Origin: Parasponia andersonii
Taxonomy: Eukaryota; Streptophyta; Magnoliopsida; Rosales; Cannabaceae
Direction of reading: 5' to 3'
Assembly (NCBI GenBank): GCA_002914805.1
Contig: JXTB01000505.1
Location: 62,001-126,000, forward strand
Length of the DNA stretch: 64,000 nt
The notes under the pieces are model-generated. The model saw only the letters and a program-made list of their open reading frames with translations. It did no database searches and was not told where the DNA came from. Position 1 is the stretch's first letter; each line of letters opens with the position of its first letter. Position numbers and translations under genes: made by a program. Positions 24,700-37,415 of the stretch are shown piece by piece.

Positions 24700-25630
24700 G
24701 TGCGAAATGCAACTTTCAATAGAAAATGTCGAACTTTGCGTTCTTCATGTGTTACTATTTTTCTATGTGGGACATTTTTGCTTCCCCAAAGTATCCTCGC
24801 TTTGCCTTTGGCTTATGGCAGCTTCAAATTACAGAAGTACCCTCCAACTACTAATTCTAAAATTTCTAAGTGCATGGTTTTCTGTTTAAACTGACACCAA
24901 GTCAATAATTTACCTCCTTCTACGCGTTCTTATTGGTCTGTATGTTTAGAAACCCATTTGACAGATTATTTCTTTTTCTACCTTCTATTTTCGGTGTCAA
25001 ATCAATCCGAATTATAGTCGTCTAAGGGCAATTGTGATGTATGACCATATTAAACTGGTGAGGGTACATTAGTCATTACACATTAGCGGCAGACACCAAT
25101 GAAAATTATTACATGTATTGACATTGATGCCTTGTCCTTTTCTATGATTTTTGAGCCTTTTCAGGTTTCCACTTTTCAAATGGAATGGAGATGTGATTAG
25201 GAAAGGGATGGCATCTTTTTATTTCTTCTTTGTGGTTATGGATTTCAGGAAAAGATAAGCTCACCCAACAATGCATTCAGAATATTAATCATCTTGCATA
25301 AGTAATTGATTCTTGTTTTGGCCAAAAATTCATTGAAAAGAGGTAAAAGGATAACTTTCTGAGGGGGTTCCTTTTGTTTGATGCGAAATACTCCTCGAGT
25401 GAATCAATTATAGGAAAAATACCAAAAATTTCTATTGCATTTTGAGGTTCCTCACCACCTAGTTGCCCGAAGTCGGCTTTGTCAACAACACTACATCATT
25501 TCTTTCGTAGACAGAAAGGTAAGTCAGAACCCCCCCGCCACGAACAAGAGTACCAATTGTTACATTTCAAAAAAATAAATAAATAAAATAGGGTACCAAT
25601 TGTTACCATGTGTTTTTTTATATATATAAA
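24700..25630. other. Intergenic, no gene recognised
   Basis: Only ordinary AT-rich DNA is seen, with short C-run and A-run tracts. Small ORFs here do not resemble proteins. Confidence 0.4.
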
Positions 25631-25631
25631 T

Positions 25632-26118
25632 ATTTTTAAAAAAAAACCTTCACCCCACTTTTAGCCTTTTTTTTTCATTAAAAAAGAAACTTACGTTTTT
25701 TCATTAATATCAAAAAAAATTATCTATTTATATTTTTCTATCAAATTTTACAAGATGCATACGTATAGTTAAAATTATTGAAAACGAATGTTTTTAACTT
25801 TTGAAATCAGATAATAAAATTTTTTTAAAAAATTATTGTATATTTGAAAGTTATTACTGTTTAAAGCTTAAAAAATTAAATATAATTTTTTTTGTCTAAA
25901 TAGTTATCCTTCGGTTATTTCTATGGATTCTAACAAATAATTTGAAATAATAAAGACATTTATACAATAATTTTAAACTCTAATTTTAGCTGTATATTTA
26001 AATCCAATGAGATTTGATTAAAAAAATATACAAATAGAAAATTTTATTTGATATTAATAAAAAATCGTTGGTTTTTTTTTTTGGCTAAAAGACTAAAAAT
26101 ACTGATGGTTTTTTTAAT
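25632..26118. mobile_element. Long-TIR non-autonomous DNA element
   Basis: The left arm (about 25632-25750) and the right arm (about 26008-26118) are imperfect inverted copies. The left has TTTTAGCC..TTTTTTCATTAATATCAAA..TTTCTATCAAATTTTA. The right, inverted, has TTTTAGCC..TTTTTTATTAATATCAAAT..AATCAAATCT. Arms of about 110 bp around a short centre without coding capacity suggest a Mutator-type MITE. No clear target duplication was found. Confidence 0.6.
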
Positions 26119-26654
26119 GATATTACCCATTTTTAGGAATGTAAAATATATCTTTCATTTTATCAAATCATATAAAACTTATCTCAAAGGTTTAATTAGG
26201 CCAAAGTTATATGCTATGAAATGACATTAATACCCTTAATCTAATAGTCAAACTACTTTATTAATACTATAAACAAACACCTATTTTTTAAAAGTTTTTT
26301 ATGAAAAATTTTACTGTTTAGCATTTAAATTGTTTAGTATTAAGTCTAATGGATAATTTGACTACTTGATCTGGACACTTTGACAATATTCATATAAAAA
26401 CTTGACAAAAGTTAATAAAATTTTTTTTTCCGAATGGACAGTTTTTAACTAAATTTAATAAAACGAAGTATTTGTTCCCATTGGAGAAAAAAAAAAAGTA
26501 AAAAATTGGTAGAAACTAGACAGGCTTGAGTGTTCACTTACAAGAGGCTGGCTCTTTTAGGTTGGGAATTGAAACATATAGAAAAAAGATTTTTATTTAT
26601 CTTTTTCTTTTTGTATCAAATGACTTTTTTGGGCAACTTTTCATAATAAATTTT

Positions 26655-26745
26655 TTGGGACTAATTATTTTTATTATGATTCTCATAATTTTACGACCAA
26701 TAGTAAATAATACCACAACTAATAATAAAAATTATTAGTCCTAAA
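26655..26745. repeat. Small hairpin-forming inverted repeat
   Basis: GGGACTAATTATTTTTATTA is followed about 50 bp later by its near inverse AATAATAAAAATTATTAGTCC. It may be the remains of a tiny MITE. The 70-codon ORF across it is not a gene. Confidence 0.5.
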
Positions 26746-27221
26746 AAGCTATTAGGATTTCTTAACCTAATGGTTGAATTTTGGATCATAATTTACAAAA
26801 TAATCATTTTTCATATTTAGTATGTCAAAAATATTGATTTATTTTTTGAAATTTGATTTGTTTTTAAAACAATTGATTTACTTTATAAAAATAGATCAAC
26901 TAAAAATGACCATTTATCGGTAAAAAATTATAAAATAGCCATTCATTGAATAAGTATGATCTTTAAAAAAGGCTATTTCTTATAAATAGTAAAAAATATG
27001 TTCCCAAAATGGTCATATTTCCAATTTTCCATCCAGGCAGGATGTTGGGTCCCAAAGCAGTTGGACCTCATTAAATTTGTAGGCCCACGAAACTGAGAGC
27101 CTATAAAGCAGGAAGACCTGTAAACTTGTTGAATGGATTCATTGGCCCAGACATAATAGTTAGGTCCACACTAAGCCGTGAATCCAAAGACACGGAGTAA
27201 TTCATGTAATCATCTAGTATT

Positions 27222-27818
27222 CGGTTCCGGTGGTCATTCGTACGAGCGGATCGGATTCGTGTCAATGTCTATACGTAATACCATATCTTTCGAGCTGAAT
27301 TTGATTTATTTAATAATCGTATTAAAAATTCTAATTCAAATCCGATCCATTAAATAATCGTGTAACTCATTTATTCAAATGAGTTATATTCGAGTCAAAT
27401 CAACCCGACACGACATGCTATTCCGCTTAATTCAAATTTGCTAAAATGTAATTTTTAACACATTTAATATAAATTCATACATATTTTATGACATTAAGAC
27501 ACTAACATTTATAAAAAATAAATTAAAACTGTGTAAAATCTCAATATATGTACATAATAAAGTCTAAAAAATACATTAATATTTTCAAATAAGTATTACA
27601 TGGGTCATAAACAAGTTGACTCGAATCCGACCCTTTAATAAATGAGTCATTGTGGGTTAGTTTTGGGTTAGTAAGTTAATCTAAACTCGACCTATTTAAT
27701 AAACAAATTCACGAGTTCAATATGATTTTGACTCGAACTTTTTTAAGGTAAACCTATATCCACTAACTTCATGCGGATTTTGAGTCGTGTTGTCCTGTCT
27801 TGACACAAGTTACTAGCC
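27222..27818. mobile_element. hAT-type MITE with 8-bp target duplication
   Basis: CTAGTATT occurs directly outside both ends (27214-27221 and 27819-27826), the 8-bp duplication length expected of hAT transposition. The ends are imperfect inverted repeats (CGGTGGTCATTCGTACGAG on the left; GGCTAGTAACTTGTGTCAAG, inverted, on the right). The interior has the CCCGACACGAC and GACTCGAA motifs and AATTCAAAT runs common in a widespread plant repeat of this type. It is 597 bp long and encodes nothing. Confidence 0.75.
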
Positions 27819-27826
27819 CTAGTATT

Positions 27827-29467
27827 TGTAACTTTAGAATAATGCCAAATGTCAAAAGTTTAATACCAATACATATATAGTGTGAGTTGTATTATTCAAC
27901 AGGTGAATGCAATTAAATTTTTTGTGATAAGTTTGAATATATTATCAATTGATAATGACAACTCTAAGTTTAAATATATCAATTGATAATGTCAACTCAT
28001 ATATTACATTTATTGGATTAAATTTTATAACATTTTTGGGATACCTAAAATCATCATGTAATTATAATATTGGGAAATGGAATGAACTTTACGTATGAGT
28101 ATTTTGTAGAATGACTATTTTAAGATTACTGTATTAGCGACGGATAATCAAAATATTAGTTACTAGTGGTCACAATATTCATGATTTGGGAAAATTATAT
28201 ATTTATAGGATGAGTAACTATCATCTTGGAACAAAATAAAGAGTAAATCATCCATATTGTAACTATCCTAAAAAAAACATTTTGAAAAATAGCATTTAAG
28301 AAAATCTCTCCCTCCAAACTACTCCTAGTTGTTGTTGGTGTTTTTTTTTTTAAAAAAAAAAGAAATCTAGAAACAACTCTCAATAAGGTCCACTTCCTTA
28401 TAATGGTCTACATATCTATTTCCGAAAACAAAAAGTTTCCGAGTCTAGAGAAAAAGAAGAATAATAATAACGTTTCTTCCACTTTTCACGCGACGAGAAC
28501 TCTCAAAATGTTAAGTGATACTTTATATCAAGCTGATAGTTTTTTTTTTTTTTTTTTTTTCCAAAGCAGGAAGAAAAGAAACAAAACCTATTTAATACAA
28601 GTGACAAGTAATACTACCATTAACTATTAAGTCTATTGTACTATCATTAATTTTATTTTGTTCGCACGGGTAATGTAAATTCTAAAACATAAAGTTCGAA
28701 TCTAGAATATTGGACTTAGGATTTTCGTTATCATTAAAGTACTCTTATTTTGTTGCATTGAAAAGAAAAAAAAATTAAAAGATTTTTTGGACTCCAATTG
28801 AAAACGCACTGGCCAGGCTAATAATGTCACACCCTGTTCTGTTCTTATGTTAAACTAACCATCCTTGAAACTATTTTATCGAGCAATGGTTCTCCATCTC
28901 AACCGTTCCATCATCAACTTTCTTAATTCCGTCAAAAGAGCCATTAGAACCCTCTACACTATCTCAGATCTTTGACATCATTTGAAAAAAAAAAAAGAGT
29001 AAGAATTTAATAGAAATTTAGCTTAAAATATAATTATTGTACTTCATAGTAATCTAATTCATATATCTACCTACTCAAGCCAAGTTGGGACACGCAATAA
29101 ATAGAATAGCATCTAAAAGGGCTTAGCTAGCTTGATCCCACTTGATATATATCATTTTCAAACCGCAGTAAGTTTATATAATTCAATTAAGAAATTATAA
29201 TTAGAACGGAATAAAAACCTCATAAAGAAAAAAAAAACCTTATTATTAGATTAATCAAAACCCTGTTTGAGTGTTTTGGTGGTGGCATGGTTTGGTCTAA
29301 TTTTTAATAGAGAATATCGGGGTGTTGTTGGTAGGAGCTAGGGGGTGGTGGGAGTCTTCCCTTTGTCGCTTACCCAAAATACTACGTATTTATCTTTATA
29401 GCCCTTTGAGCATTGACATATGGAAAGGTTTTCTTATTTTCAATTATTCTTTTAAGCAAAGATGAGA

Positions 29468-29510
<43 letters not shown>

Positions 29511-30492
29511 GTGAATTATTTGATTCTTTCAAGCCACTTTAGTTGGTCATTTTCATGATCAGAATCATCATCAATACCTCATTATCTTAAAGTTTAAATT
29601 CAATAATTCATTTGAGTGACTTCCACTAACTGCACAAAATGCAAGGATTATGGAGAGTTTAGCGCTTAAGCAATTGAGGTTACTCCAAAACATAGGAGCT
29701 TTCCATCAACGTAGCCAGATTTTGACATGATAAGAGTCTCTCGTTTTAATCATTTCCTAGGGACTTCACTTAATTGTCTCTTATCACTAATCAGAATCGA
29801 AAAAACATCCAACACAAGATTATAAAGGGCACCTATCAACATTTTGTCATCAAGTCACGACAAATGTACTCCAAATTAATCTAATAACTACTATATTTTC
29901 GTCTTTTAATTTTTAGTTTTTGGCATTTTTCATAGCGTTTATCTGTACCATAATAAAGTTGCAACAAATGGCACCAACTAATACACTTTTTAATCACTCT
30001 TGACAATGCATCTGTCCCTGCTTGAATGGTTCAATACTAAATATAAAGCATATTAATTAGGTGAGTGGACATATTTGGTATAAGTTATCCGCAATTATAT
30101 ACGTGGATTTTAAATCTCAAATGTGAAAATGGGAGAGAATTTAGATAATAAGTTTGGAAACAATTAATTATGTCGTTATTTAGAGAGAAATAAATAAATA
30201 AATAAGGGGGGAAAATAAAAACCGTTACCATCAAGAGGAGGGAAGAGAGGAGCTAAAGTAGCCGATTATGCCGGCTTATGATTTGTGACTCAAAATTTTT
30301 CTTCACAGCAAGGAAAGTCTCATATTCATTTCCTTAAACCTCACACACCATTACCCATTAAAACCCCACATCACCCATCCAACACTAGACCATTACACAT
30401 TAAACCCTGCTTTTTCCTAGTCTTGTGTGTTATTAGACCTCTTGTAATCTCAACATTTCATTTCAACATAACATCAAAACCAAACCAAAAGG
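27827..30492. other. Intergenic and promoter side of the MAP70 gene
   Basis: AT-rich DNA with T and A runs. A (CT)n microsatellite lies at 29471-29508. The 5' leader of the MAP70-like gene should lie in about 30280-30492, a CA-rich stretch. No other gene is recognised. Confidence 0.45.
29471..29508. repeat. (CT)n microsatellite
   Basis: An uninterrupted CT run of about 38 bp, roughly 1 kb upstream of the MAP70-like start codon. Confidence 0.95.
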
Positions 30493-30603
30493 ATGGTGGG
30501 TCATGAAGATCAATACAGTTCAGAAGAGCTCTCTCTTGTACACCCAGACCCTGTTGTCTTAGAACTCAATCGTTTGAAAAACCTTGTCAGAGGTTCTGAC
30601 TTC

Positions 30604-30637
<34 letters not shown>

Positions 30638-33600
30638 CTACATATATATTTATATTTTTCAGTCTTATGGTGAGTTAACTTTTGTTTTGATCATAATCAC
30701 CTACGATGAGTTTCAACATATTTAATGCTCTTTATTTATGACTAGTTACTTGGTTCAGTGAACAAAAATTCTTTAAAAATTCTGTCTTCCCAGTTTGGTC
30801 ACTGGTGAATGGACATGTATTACTGGTCTTCCGATAGTTCTGAATCATTCTCTCTAAAGAACTTTCTTCTCATCACTTTTCATTCAACAGTAGCAATGGT
30901 AAAGCGACTATACTTATATGTATGTAGCTTATAAGAATCCGTTTATATGTTGACACTAGATATGATGACATCGTACTTTTGTCAACTGGGGACTCTCTGA
31001 AAATAGTCTTTCAGTTCAGATTATGCAAGTCATGTTCAGAAAATAAAAGAGAAAAAGGAAAGAAAAAGACTTACCCCTAGATATGCCTCCTTTATTTGGT
31101 TTTCCCCACATTTACACTGCTTTTTCTTTGTTCTCTTTATGAAACCAATGTTCTCTATATGTGATGATTAAGTTACTTTGAAGTACTCTGTTTTAACTTG
31201 GTTATGACAACCTTGGGAGTACAAAAAACTAGTTTTATTTACAACTTGAGGAAATCAGCATGGTAAAAGAAAACTTCTAATCGCTTTTGTCTTAATATAC
31301 GTACTTTTCTTTTAGCTTGGAGTCTAATATACATAAAATTCAAGTGTGTATAAATGGGGTCGAGTGCTCGGGTCCATGGTTTACTCCCATGACATATTTG
31401 GGTTCTATTCCTCGTGTAGACCTACTTAGCAATGTGCTAGTGATTCCAACCTTTCTGAAATTGTGGTATTCAACAGGAGGACCAGTATAAAACATACACA
31501 CACAAAATTTAACTATATGCATATACTATGGTTTTTTGTGTGTTTGTATATACTAAGTTATTGGCAAACTAAGAGGCATTTATAGTGACAGACTTTTTCC
31601 GTTTTTTCCTTTCAATCATTTTGCAGAAAAGGAAAGACAGTTAGGGGATGCTCATGGTGAAATCAAGTCTCTGAAAGCAACTGAAGCTCTGAAGGATAAG
31701 GCAGTAGAAGAGGTACTCAAAGATATTTCTGCTAGCCTAATAATTTAAATAGTTTCACACACATAAAATTGTGTTTAAAGTTTCTTTTCGGTCATTTTAT
31801 TTCTGTTTCAGCTCACAAACGAGGTTCATAAAATGGATGAGAAACTAACAGTCACTGAAAATCTTCTGGAACATAAGGTTGGTTAAGGTCTTTCGCGAGA
31901 TCTTTTCAAATCATCGTGAGTGTACTTAAAAAGTGATCTAAGATGGTGCACTATTAAACAAATCTGACAAAATGCAGAATCTTGACATCAAGAGAATAAC
32001 AAGTGACAAGAAAGATGCATTGGCCGCACAGTTTGCTGCCGAAGCAGCTCTTAGAAGGGTACACACAAATCAAAAGGATGATGATTCTCTCCCTTTGGCT
32101 TCTGTTATTGCACCTCTTGAGGCTGAAATCAAAATGTACAAGAATGAGGTAGTAGAAGAAATCTGTGAGGAAATTCTCTCTTATGAAAAATTACATTTGA
32201 AAGGTGATGGCTCAGAATGCAAGTACTTATTCACTTTTTTTTGGTATCATAAGATTGCAGCTCTTCAGGAAGATAAGAAGGCCTTGGAACGCCTCACCAA
32301 GTCAAAAGAATCAGCACTTCTTGAAGCAGAAAGGATTTTGCGAAGTGCTCTAGAAAGGGCTCTGATAGTTGAAGAGGTTCAAAACCAGAACTTTGAGTTG
32401 AGGAGACAGATTGAGATCTGCCAGGTATGACATCACACCAGATCCTATCACATCAGTATATGTATGTAATGAAGATGGAATGTCAAACTAATTGAAATGT
32501 AACACATGCAGGAAGAAAACAGAATCCTTGAGAAGACGAACCGCCAAAAGGTTCTAGAGGTTGAAAAGCTTAGCCAAACGATTCAAGAACTTGAGGAGGT
32601 TGTTTTAGCTGGAGGAGCTGCAGCCAATGCCATTCGTGACTACAAACGACAGATAGAAGAATTGAATGTGAGTGTGTCAAGATTGATTAGCAGGATTCAT
32701 CATCCCCGGAAAGAATGGTTTACTTAAGTGTCTTTTAACAATTTTGGTATGCTAACCTGGTTTGATTAAAAAATGTTCAGGAGGAGAAGAGGACTTTGGA
32801 GAGGGAACTTGCTAGAGCAAGAGTTTCAGCAAACCGCGTAGCAACTGTGGTGGCCAATGAGTGGAAGGACGAAAGTGATAAGGTTATGCCAGTTAAGCAG
32901 TGGTTGGAAGAAAGAAGGCTCCTTCAGGTAGTTTGATTGCCTCAGAAATTTCCTACAAATCATACTTTTAACGCTAAGATCAGAAGCTTGTAAGAGATAT
33001 CTAAGGATGTCTACGAATGAAAGATAAAAACTTTGTTACGTATAGATTAACGCTTTCCTTCACTTGCATTCTCTGAATGGACAATTCTGTACTGTGTAGG
33101 CAGAGATGCAACGATTGAAAGACAAACTAACTGTGTCAGAGAGAACAGCTAAGGCAGAGGCACAACTGAAGGTGAATTTTTTGACTTACTACGTTTTCTG
33201 ATAATACTTTCAGCCAATAAATATTAAATGGTGCTTTTACTCCAGGAAAAACTGAGGCTGAGGCTCAAGACACTTGAAGAAGGGCTAAAACATGTTTCAA
33301 ATTCTCCGAACACTACTAATGTTTTTTGCGCCTCACCAAAAACAGAGAAGTCCAACAACATTTTAGCCTTTCTGACAAGCACTGGAGGCCTTAGAAAGAG
33401 GTCGACATCGCAACCAAGGGCGTCCATGTTAAGTAGAAGCTCTCCTCTGCGACAGCCAAATGCAGAGAAAGAAACAACTGTTGTAGAGCTTAAAGGAGCA
33501 AATAACTTGAGGCATAAGACTGCTTCTGTGGAAAATTCGCCGAGGAAAAGTTTGTGGTCGTCTAGAAACAAAGTTGTTGATAGTGGTGAGAAGGAGAATG

Positions 33601-34184
33601 CAGAAATGCAGGTGAATACAAACATCAACATCAGTGGCACAACAGCTTCAGAAGAACTCAGGACTAAAGGCAGTGACAATGGAGTATCGCCGAATGAAGT
33701 AGCTAATACAAACTCTGAAGATTTCGTCTCAGGGTTTCTGTATGATAGACTTCAAAAGGAGGTGATCGGTTTAAGGAAGTTTTGTGAAGCCAAAGAGAAT
33801 GATTTGAGTGCTAAAGATCAAGAAATAAAGGTAAATTTGATAACTCTATCTCCCCTTGTACATAAGAAAACACACATTATTAAATACATAATTAATACAT
33901 GAGATAATTTTGCTCTTCAGATTCTTATGAAGAAGGTAGATGCATTAACAAAAGCCATGGAAGTAGAGTCCAAGAGAATGAAAAGACAAGCTGCAGCCAG
34001 AGAGAAAGAAGCTGCATCAGCTAAGTCCGATGACGACAGAAAGAATAGAGTTATTAACTCCACTAAAAGGTAATTAAAAAAGTTTTCAGACTATTTTCTA
34101 CTTTATACACTATATATATATATATAGAAAACAAACAAAGTGACATGAATTTTCAATTGCTGCAGGATAGTGAAATCAACTTGA
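30493..34184 (+). CDS. MAP70.5: Microtubule-associated protein 70, MAP70-5-like
   Basis: A plant-specific coiled-coil protein that binds cortical microtubules; MAP70-5 acts in secondary-wall patterning and vessel formation. Eleven exons: 30493-30592, 31627-31712, 31812-31877, 31978-32148, 32254-32424, 32512-32667, 32781-32927, 33100-33171, 33246-33830, 33921-34069, 34166-34184. All junctions use GT..AG and the frame closes at 573 aa (Arabidopsis MAP70-5 has 544). The start reads MVGHED..LVHPDPVVLELNRLKN, the family signature. Strongly conserved blocks follow: APLEAEIKMYKNE, LLEAERILRSALERALIVEE, ANRVATVVANEWKD, VMPVKQWLEERRLLQ. Nearly the whole first 420 residues are heptad-like coiled coil; the tail is Ser/Asn/Lys-rich. 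The last exon codes only six residues after a split Arg. Intron 4 (32149-32253, 105 nt) lacks stops and is in frame. Confidence 0.95.
30602..30642. repeat. (CT)n(TA)n microsatellite in MAP70 intron 1
   Basis: A compound CT then TA run just after the exon 1 donor at 30593. It produces a false ORF extension of exon 1. Confidence 0.85.
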
Positions 34185-34680
34185 CAAGTCACATTGGAGA
34201 AAAATGAAGAGCACAAAAGAATTCGTTGCATTTATCAATCATTGGTTGTGATAATTTCTTTTTTTTTTTTTTTTAAATTCTAATTTTATTGTAAATACAA
34301 AGAACAGAGTGTTGCCAATTGTTAGCTAGGGAAATAAAGTTGTGACAGAAAAAGAGTCTCTTTGTACATGTTAGAATGGATTTGATTTGTGTTTTCCCCT
34401 GATTCAATTTACATAAATAAAAGTGATTGTTATCATTATTTCTACAAAGCATATTTACATTTGTGTTTATTAACTTGTAAAAGGCAATATAGAAATGTCA
34501 TTGCTCAAAATGCTATGGTATTTCAATTTTAAAATGTGCATTAAAGAGGGATTTATATATATATATATATATCCTTTTATTGATGGACTCCAAAAATCAA
34601 AGAGTGAGAAAGCAAAAAAAAAAAAAGCCAGGAGAAGCAGTGGCGCGAGGAAAGAAAAAGGGAACAGGAGAAAGCTTGGA
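34185..34680. other. 3' UTR region of MAP70 gene
   Basis: A T-rich 3' region. ATAAATAAAAG near 34415 could be a polyadenylation signal, and a short (TA)n lies near 34555. No further gene is seen. Confidence 0.5.
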
Positions 34681-35733
34681 AAACGACAGTAGCTATTTAA
34701 AACGAAAACGACACCAACTTTAATGACTAAAGTCAACATCATTTCAAGAAACAACATTGTTTCAAACGACAAGTTCTCACGGAAACCACAAATGAAAAAG
34801 GGTTAAAGCATAAGTACGACAAGTTTTAATCGCCTACAAAAAAAAAACATCAGTTTTGGAAAGATAATACTACATATCCCAATTTTTGTACTAAATTTTT
34901 TGTACCAACACATGTGACATGTAAATTATCACTATATAATTGATATGTTAAAACTTACTACAAATATATTAAATATTATTACTAATTGAATAGTGATAAA
35001 TCACATGCTACGTATGTTGATATTAAAATTTTGGTAAAAAAATTAGTACCTTAAGTATTATCTGTTCTAGAACATAGACAATTTGAAGGACATAATAATT
35101 ATGTCAATTAAACACGTAAATTCAAAAATGAACAAATTATCATAAATTTATATTTATTATAAGAAAACGATAGAAATAACCCATAAAACTTAAAAAAAAA
35201 CTAGACGAGGACAATATCTCATAAAGAGCAAAGACCCTAAAATCTCATATAATGGATGAAATTCCAGAGAATAAAATGAAAAGATACATAATACATCATT
35301 TAAGATAAAACAACAATTAAGAAACGACATTTCTTCAAATGACTCGATTTTTATTATGGACCACAGAAATTTAGAAACGCCATCGAAACCAAAAAACAAC
35401 ATCATCCATGAAGAAGGAATTTTTATTCACCAACAATTACGATAGAAATATCCTATAAAAGACGAGATTCTGATTTAATTTACGTAAACGACGACACTAA
35501 TATTTACTTTAATAAAATATATATGTTGATATCCTGAAAGGCTTCCTTCAAATGACAAGGTCTCCTAAAACGACAAAAAAGTTTATATTGATAGCACTAA
35601 GCATAATTTAACCTAAACGAAATCATTAATATTCCTAAAATTACATTATTAATAAAAGTAATAAACTCAGAAACTATAAAAAATAAAATGAACGACAAAA
35701 TAATACAGTATCCAATAATTGACAAGAGCTCCC

Positions 35734-36960
35734 TTTTTTTTTTTTTTTAAATTGAAAGAAAAGGATAATTGTATTAAAAGTGTAAGTCATTTGTCTTGAG
35801 ATTGGCAATAAAATTAGGAATTTCCCCAAAGCAAAACATAAAAGAGCTCAAAGAAGAGCTAATCTTAGTGAATGAATAGGATACTTTATTCCCCGAACAA
35901 CGAATAAAGTTATAAGAACCACCTCTGCTAATACTCAATAGAGAACTAATATCCGCAACAATAAGATTGACTGCAGACAAATCATTAATTTTAGTTTGAA
36001 CTACTCTCTTAGTTTGAGCTAAGAGAGTCATTTTTCAGGATGACGACAATAAATCCCGAGTCAATGGTAAAATAGAGACTTTCCCTCAAAACTAAAAGTT
36101 CAATAGTATAAGAATCAAATAGCCTCTTTAGTTTCTTGCAGCAAGCCGCAAGGACTCAACCTGTCGAGTCTCGGACAATAGCCCTTATCTCTATCCACTA
36201 ATGGTCTTCCGAAATTATAGCGTCAATATTAAGCTTCAAGCAGCTAACATCAGGAACAGCCCAGCACTCGCAGGAAGGACTGAGAGGCTTAACAATCATA
36301 TCAATATGAAACGCGGCTTGTTGGAACTTAAAAAGAGAAGAGCCTGCAAAATCAACCACTGTTGACAAGGGGTTCGGGCAAGCTCCATGAGCAATCTTGT
36401 TACGTTCCCACTAAGAACATTGAAGGAGAGTGGTAAAAGATTCGAATTCTTCTTTTGAAATTTTTTCCACTAAGAAATGAAGAAAAATCGAAACATTATC
36501 TCCTTGATGTTCCTTAATCAATTCCCACAAGGACTAAGGAACCAACAAGTTTCCGCATAATAGTGCATGAAATGGTGTTTTTGTCATGTTTTTACACCTG
36601 GAGCAAAGAACAATTGTAGATATACTTCATTTTGCTAGATTGGAGCAAAGAACAATTGTAGATATACTTCATTTTGCTAGATTGGAGCAAAGAACAATTG
36701 TAGATATATCTCATTTTGCTAGATTATATAACACTGGGAAGATATTGTGATAACACCTCCAAAGGAAAATTATTGTTTTATTTGGGGTATTAAGACTCCA
36801 AACACAGGACCACCAAGTTTTATTCTTGCTATCACATGACGATCCCCCTCTTTCTTTCTCTCCATAATGACCCAATAGCCTGATTTAACATTGTAAATCC
36901 CTTTTTGAGTGCCAAAACCACAAATCTTCGCATGGCTCTCTTCTAAGAGGAATATCCTGG
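35734..36960 (-). pseudogene. 5'-truncated LINE: zf-RVT and RNase H relic
   Basis: The minus strand ends in a 15-base A run (T run at 35734-35748), as LINE 3' ends do. Reading minus, about 36960-36740 resembles the reverse-transcriptase zinc-binding region (DLWFWHSKKGIYNVKSGYW, then WWSCVWSLNTPNKTIIFLWR). About 36420-36340 reads WERNKIAHGACPNPLSTVVDF. About 36290-35780 resembles the RNase H-like domain of plant LINEs (SCLKLNIDAIISEDH, IVRDSTG, ESLYFTIDSG, FIRCSGNKVSYSF). Several stops and frameshifts break it. A 42-bp segment is present three times (36600-36725). It is a dead fragment lacking the endonuclease and polymerase core. Confidence 0.75.
36600..36725. repeat. Three tandem copies of a 42-bp unit
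   Basis: A unit starting GGAGCAAAGAACAATTGTAG is repeated at 36600-36641, 36642-36683 and 36684-36725 with two changes in the last copy (ATATACTTC to ATATATCTC). It lies in the zinc-binding region of the LINE relic and keeps its frame (42 = 14 codons). Confidence 0.95.
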
Positions 36961-37415
36961 AAATAACATATAAACGACATATCCTGGAAATAATAGTCTT
37001 ACAAACTACAACAAAGATTTTCGGAAACGAGAATGTACTTTACAAACGACAAATGAAAAAAGAACCGAAAAAAAGATAGAATCATATCTTTGAAAAATGA
37101 CAACATACAAACGAGTTATAACCCAAAACTTGAAATGACAGCAGTTAAAGAATAACTTAACCTTAAATATTTATCTGAACATGATTCAAATGTTGCGCTG
37201 AAGCATAATATTCCTCAAGGATCATCAAACGACAACAACAGAAAATCTAACCAAGAAGATTTTATAAATTCTCGTCACTTCTTTAACTTTCAAAGACGTC
37301 AAGGAGGAGGAGTTCAGTTTGACTTCTAAGTACAAAAATGTTCTCTTCAAGAGAAGCAGCCGTACCATTCCAAGCACTTGCATACCAGTGTACAGAGATT
37401 TCTCAGAAAAGAAAA

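Larger units (their letters stand above)
34681..37240. mobile_element. AACGACA-repeat element, split by a LINE
   Basis: The motif AACGACA (or ACGACAA) occurs at about 34682, 34706, 34765, 34815, 35322, 35486, 35568, 35692, 36973, 37044 and 37228, always in this orientation. None is found within the LINE-derived stretch 35734-36960. The block fills the space between the MAP70 and SVR7-like genes. Such spaced oligomer repeats resemble CACTA or Mutator subterminal repeats. Ends and target duplication are not identified, so the class is open. Confidence 0.45.

Noticed and set aside
33224..33679. 151-codon minus ORF opposite MAP70 exon 9
   Set aside because: Antisense shadow of a Ser/Lys-rich coding exon.
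36600..36725. CRISPR-like array
   Set aside because: The three 42-bp units are directly adjacent with no spacers, inside a plant LINE relic.
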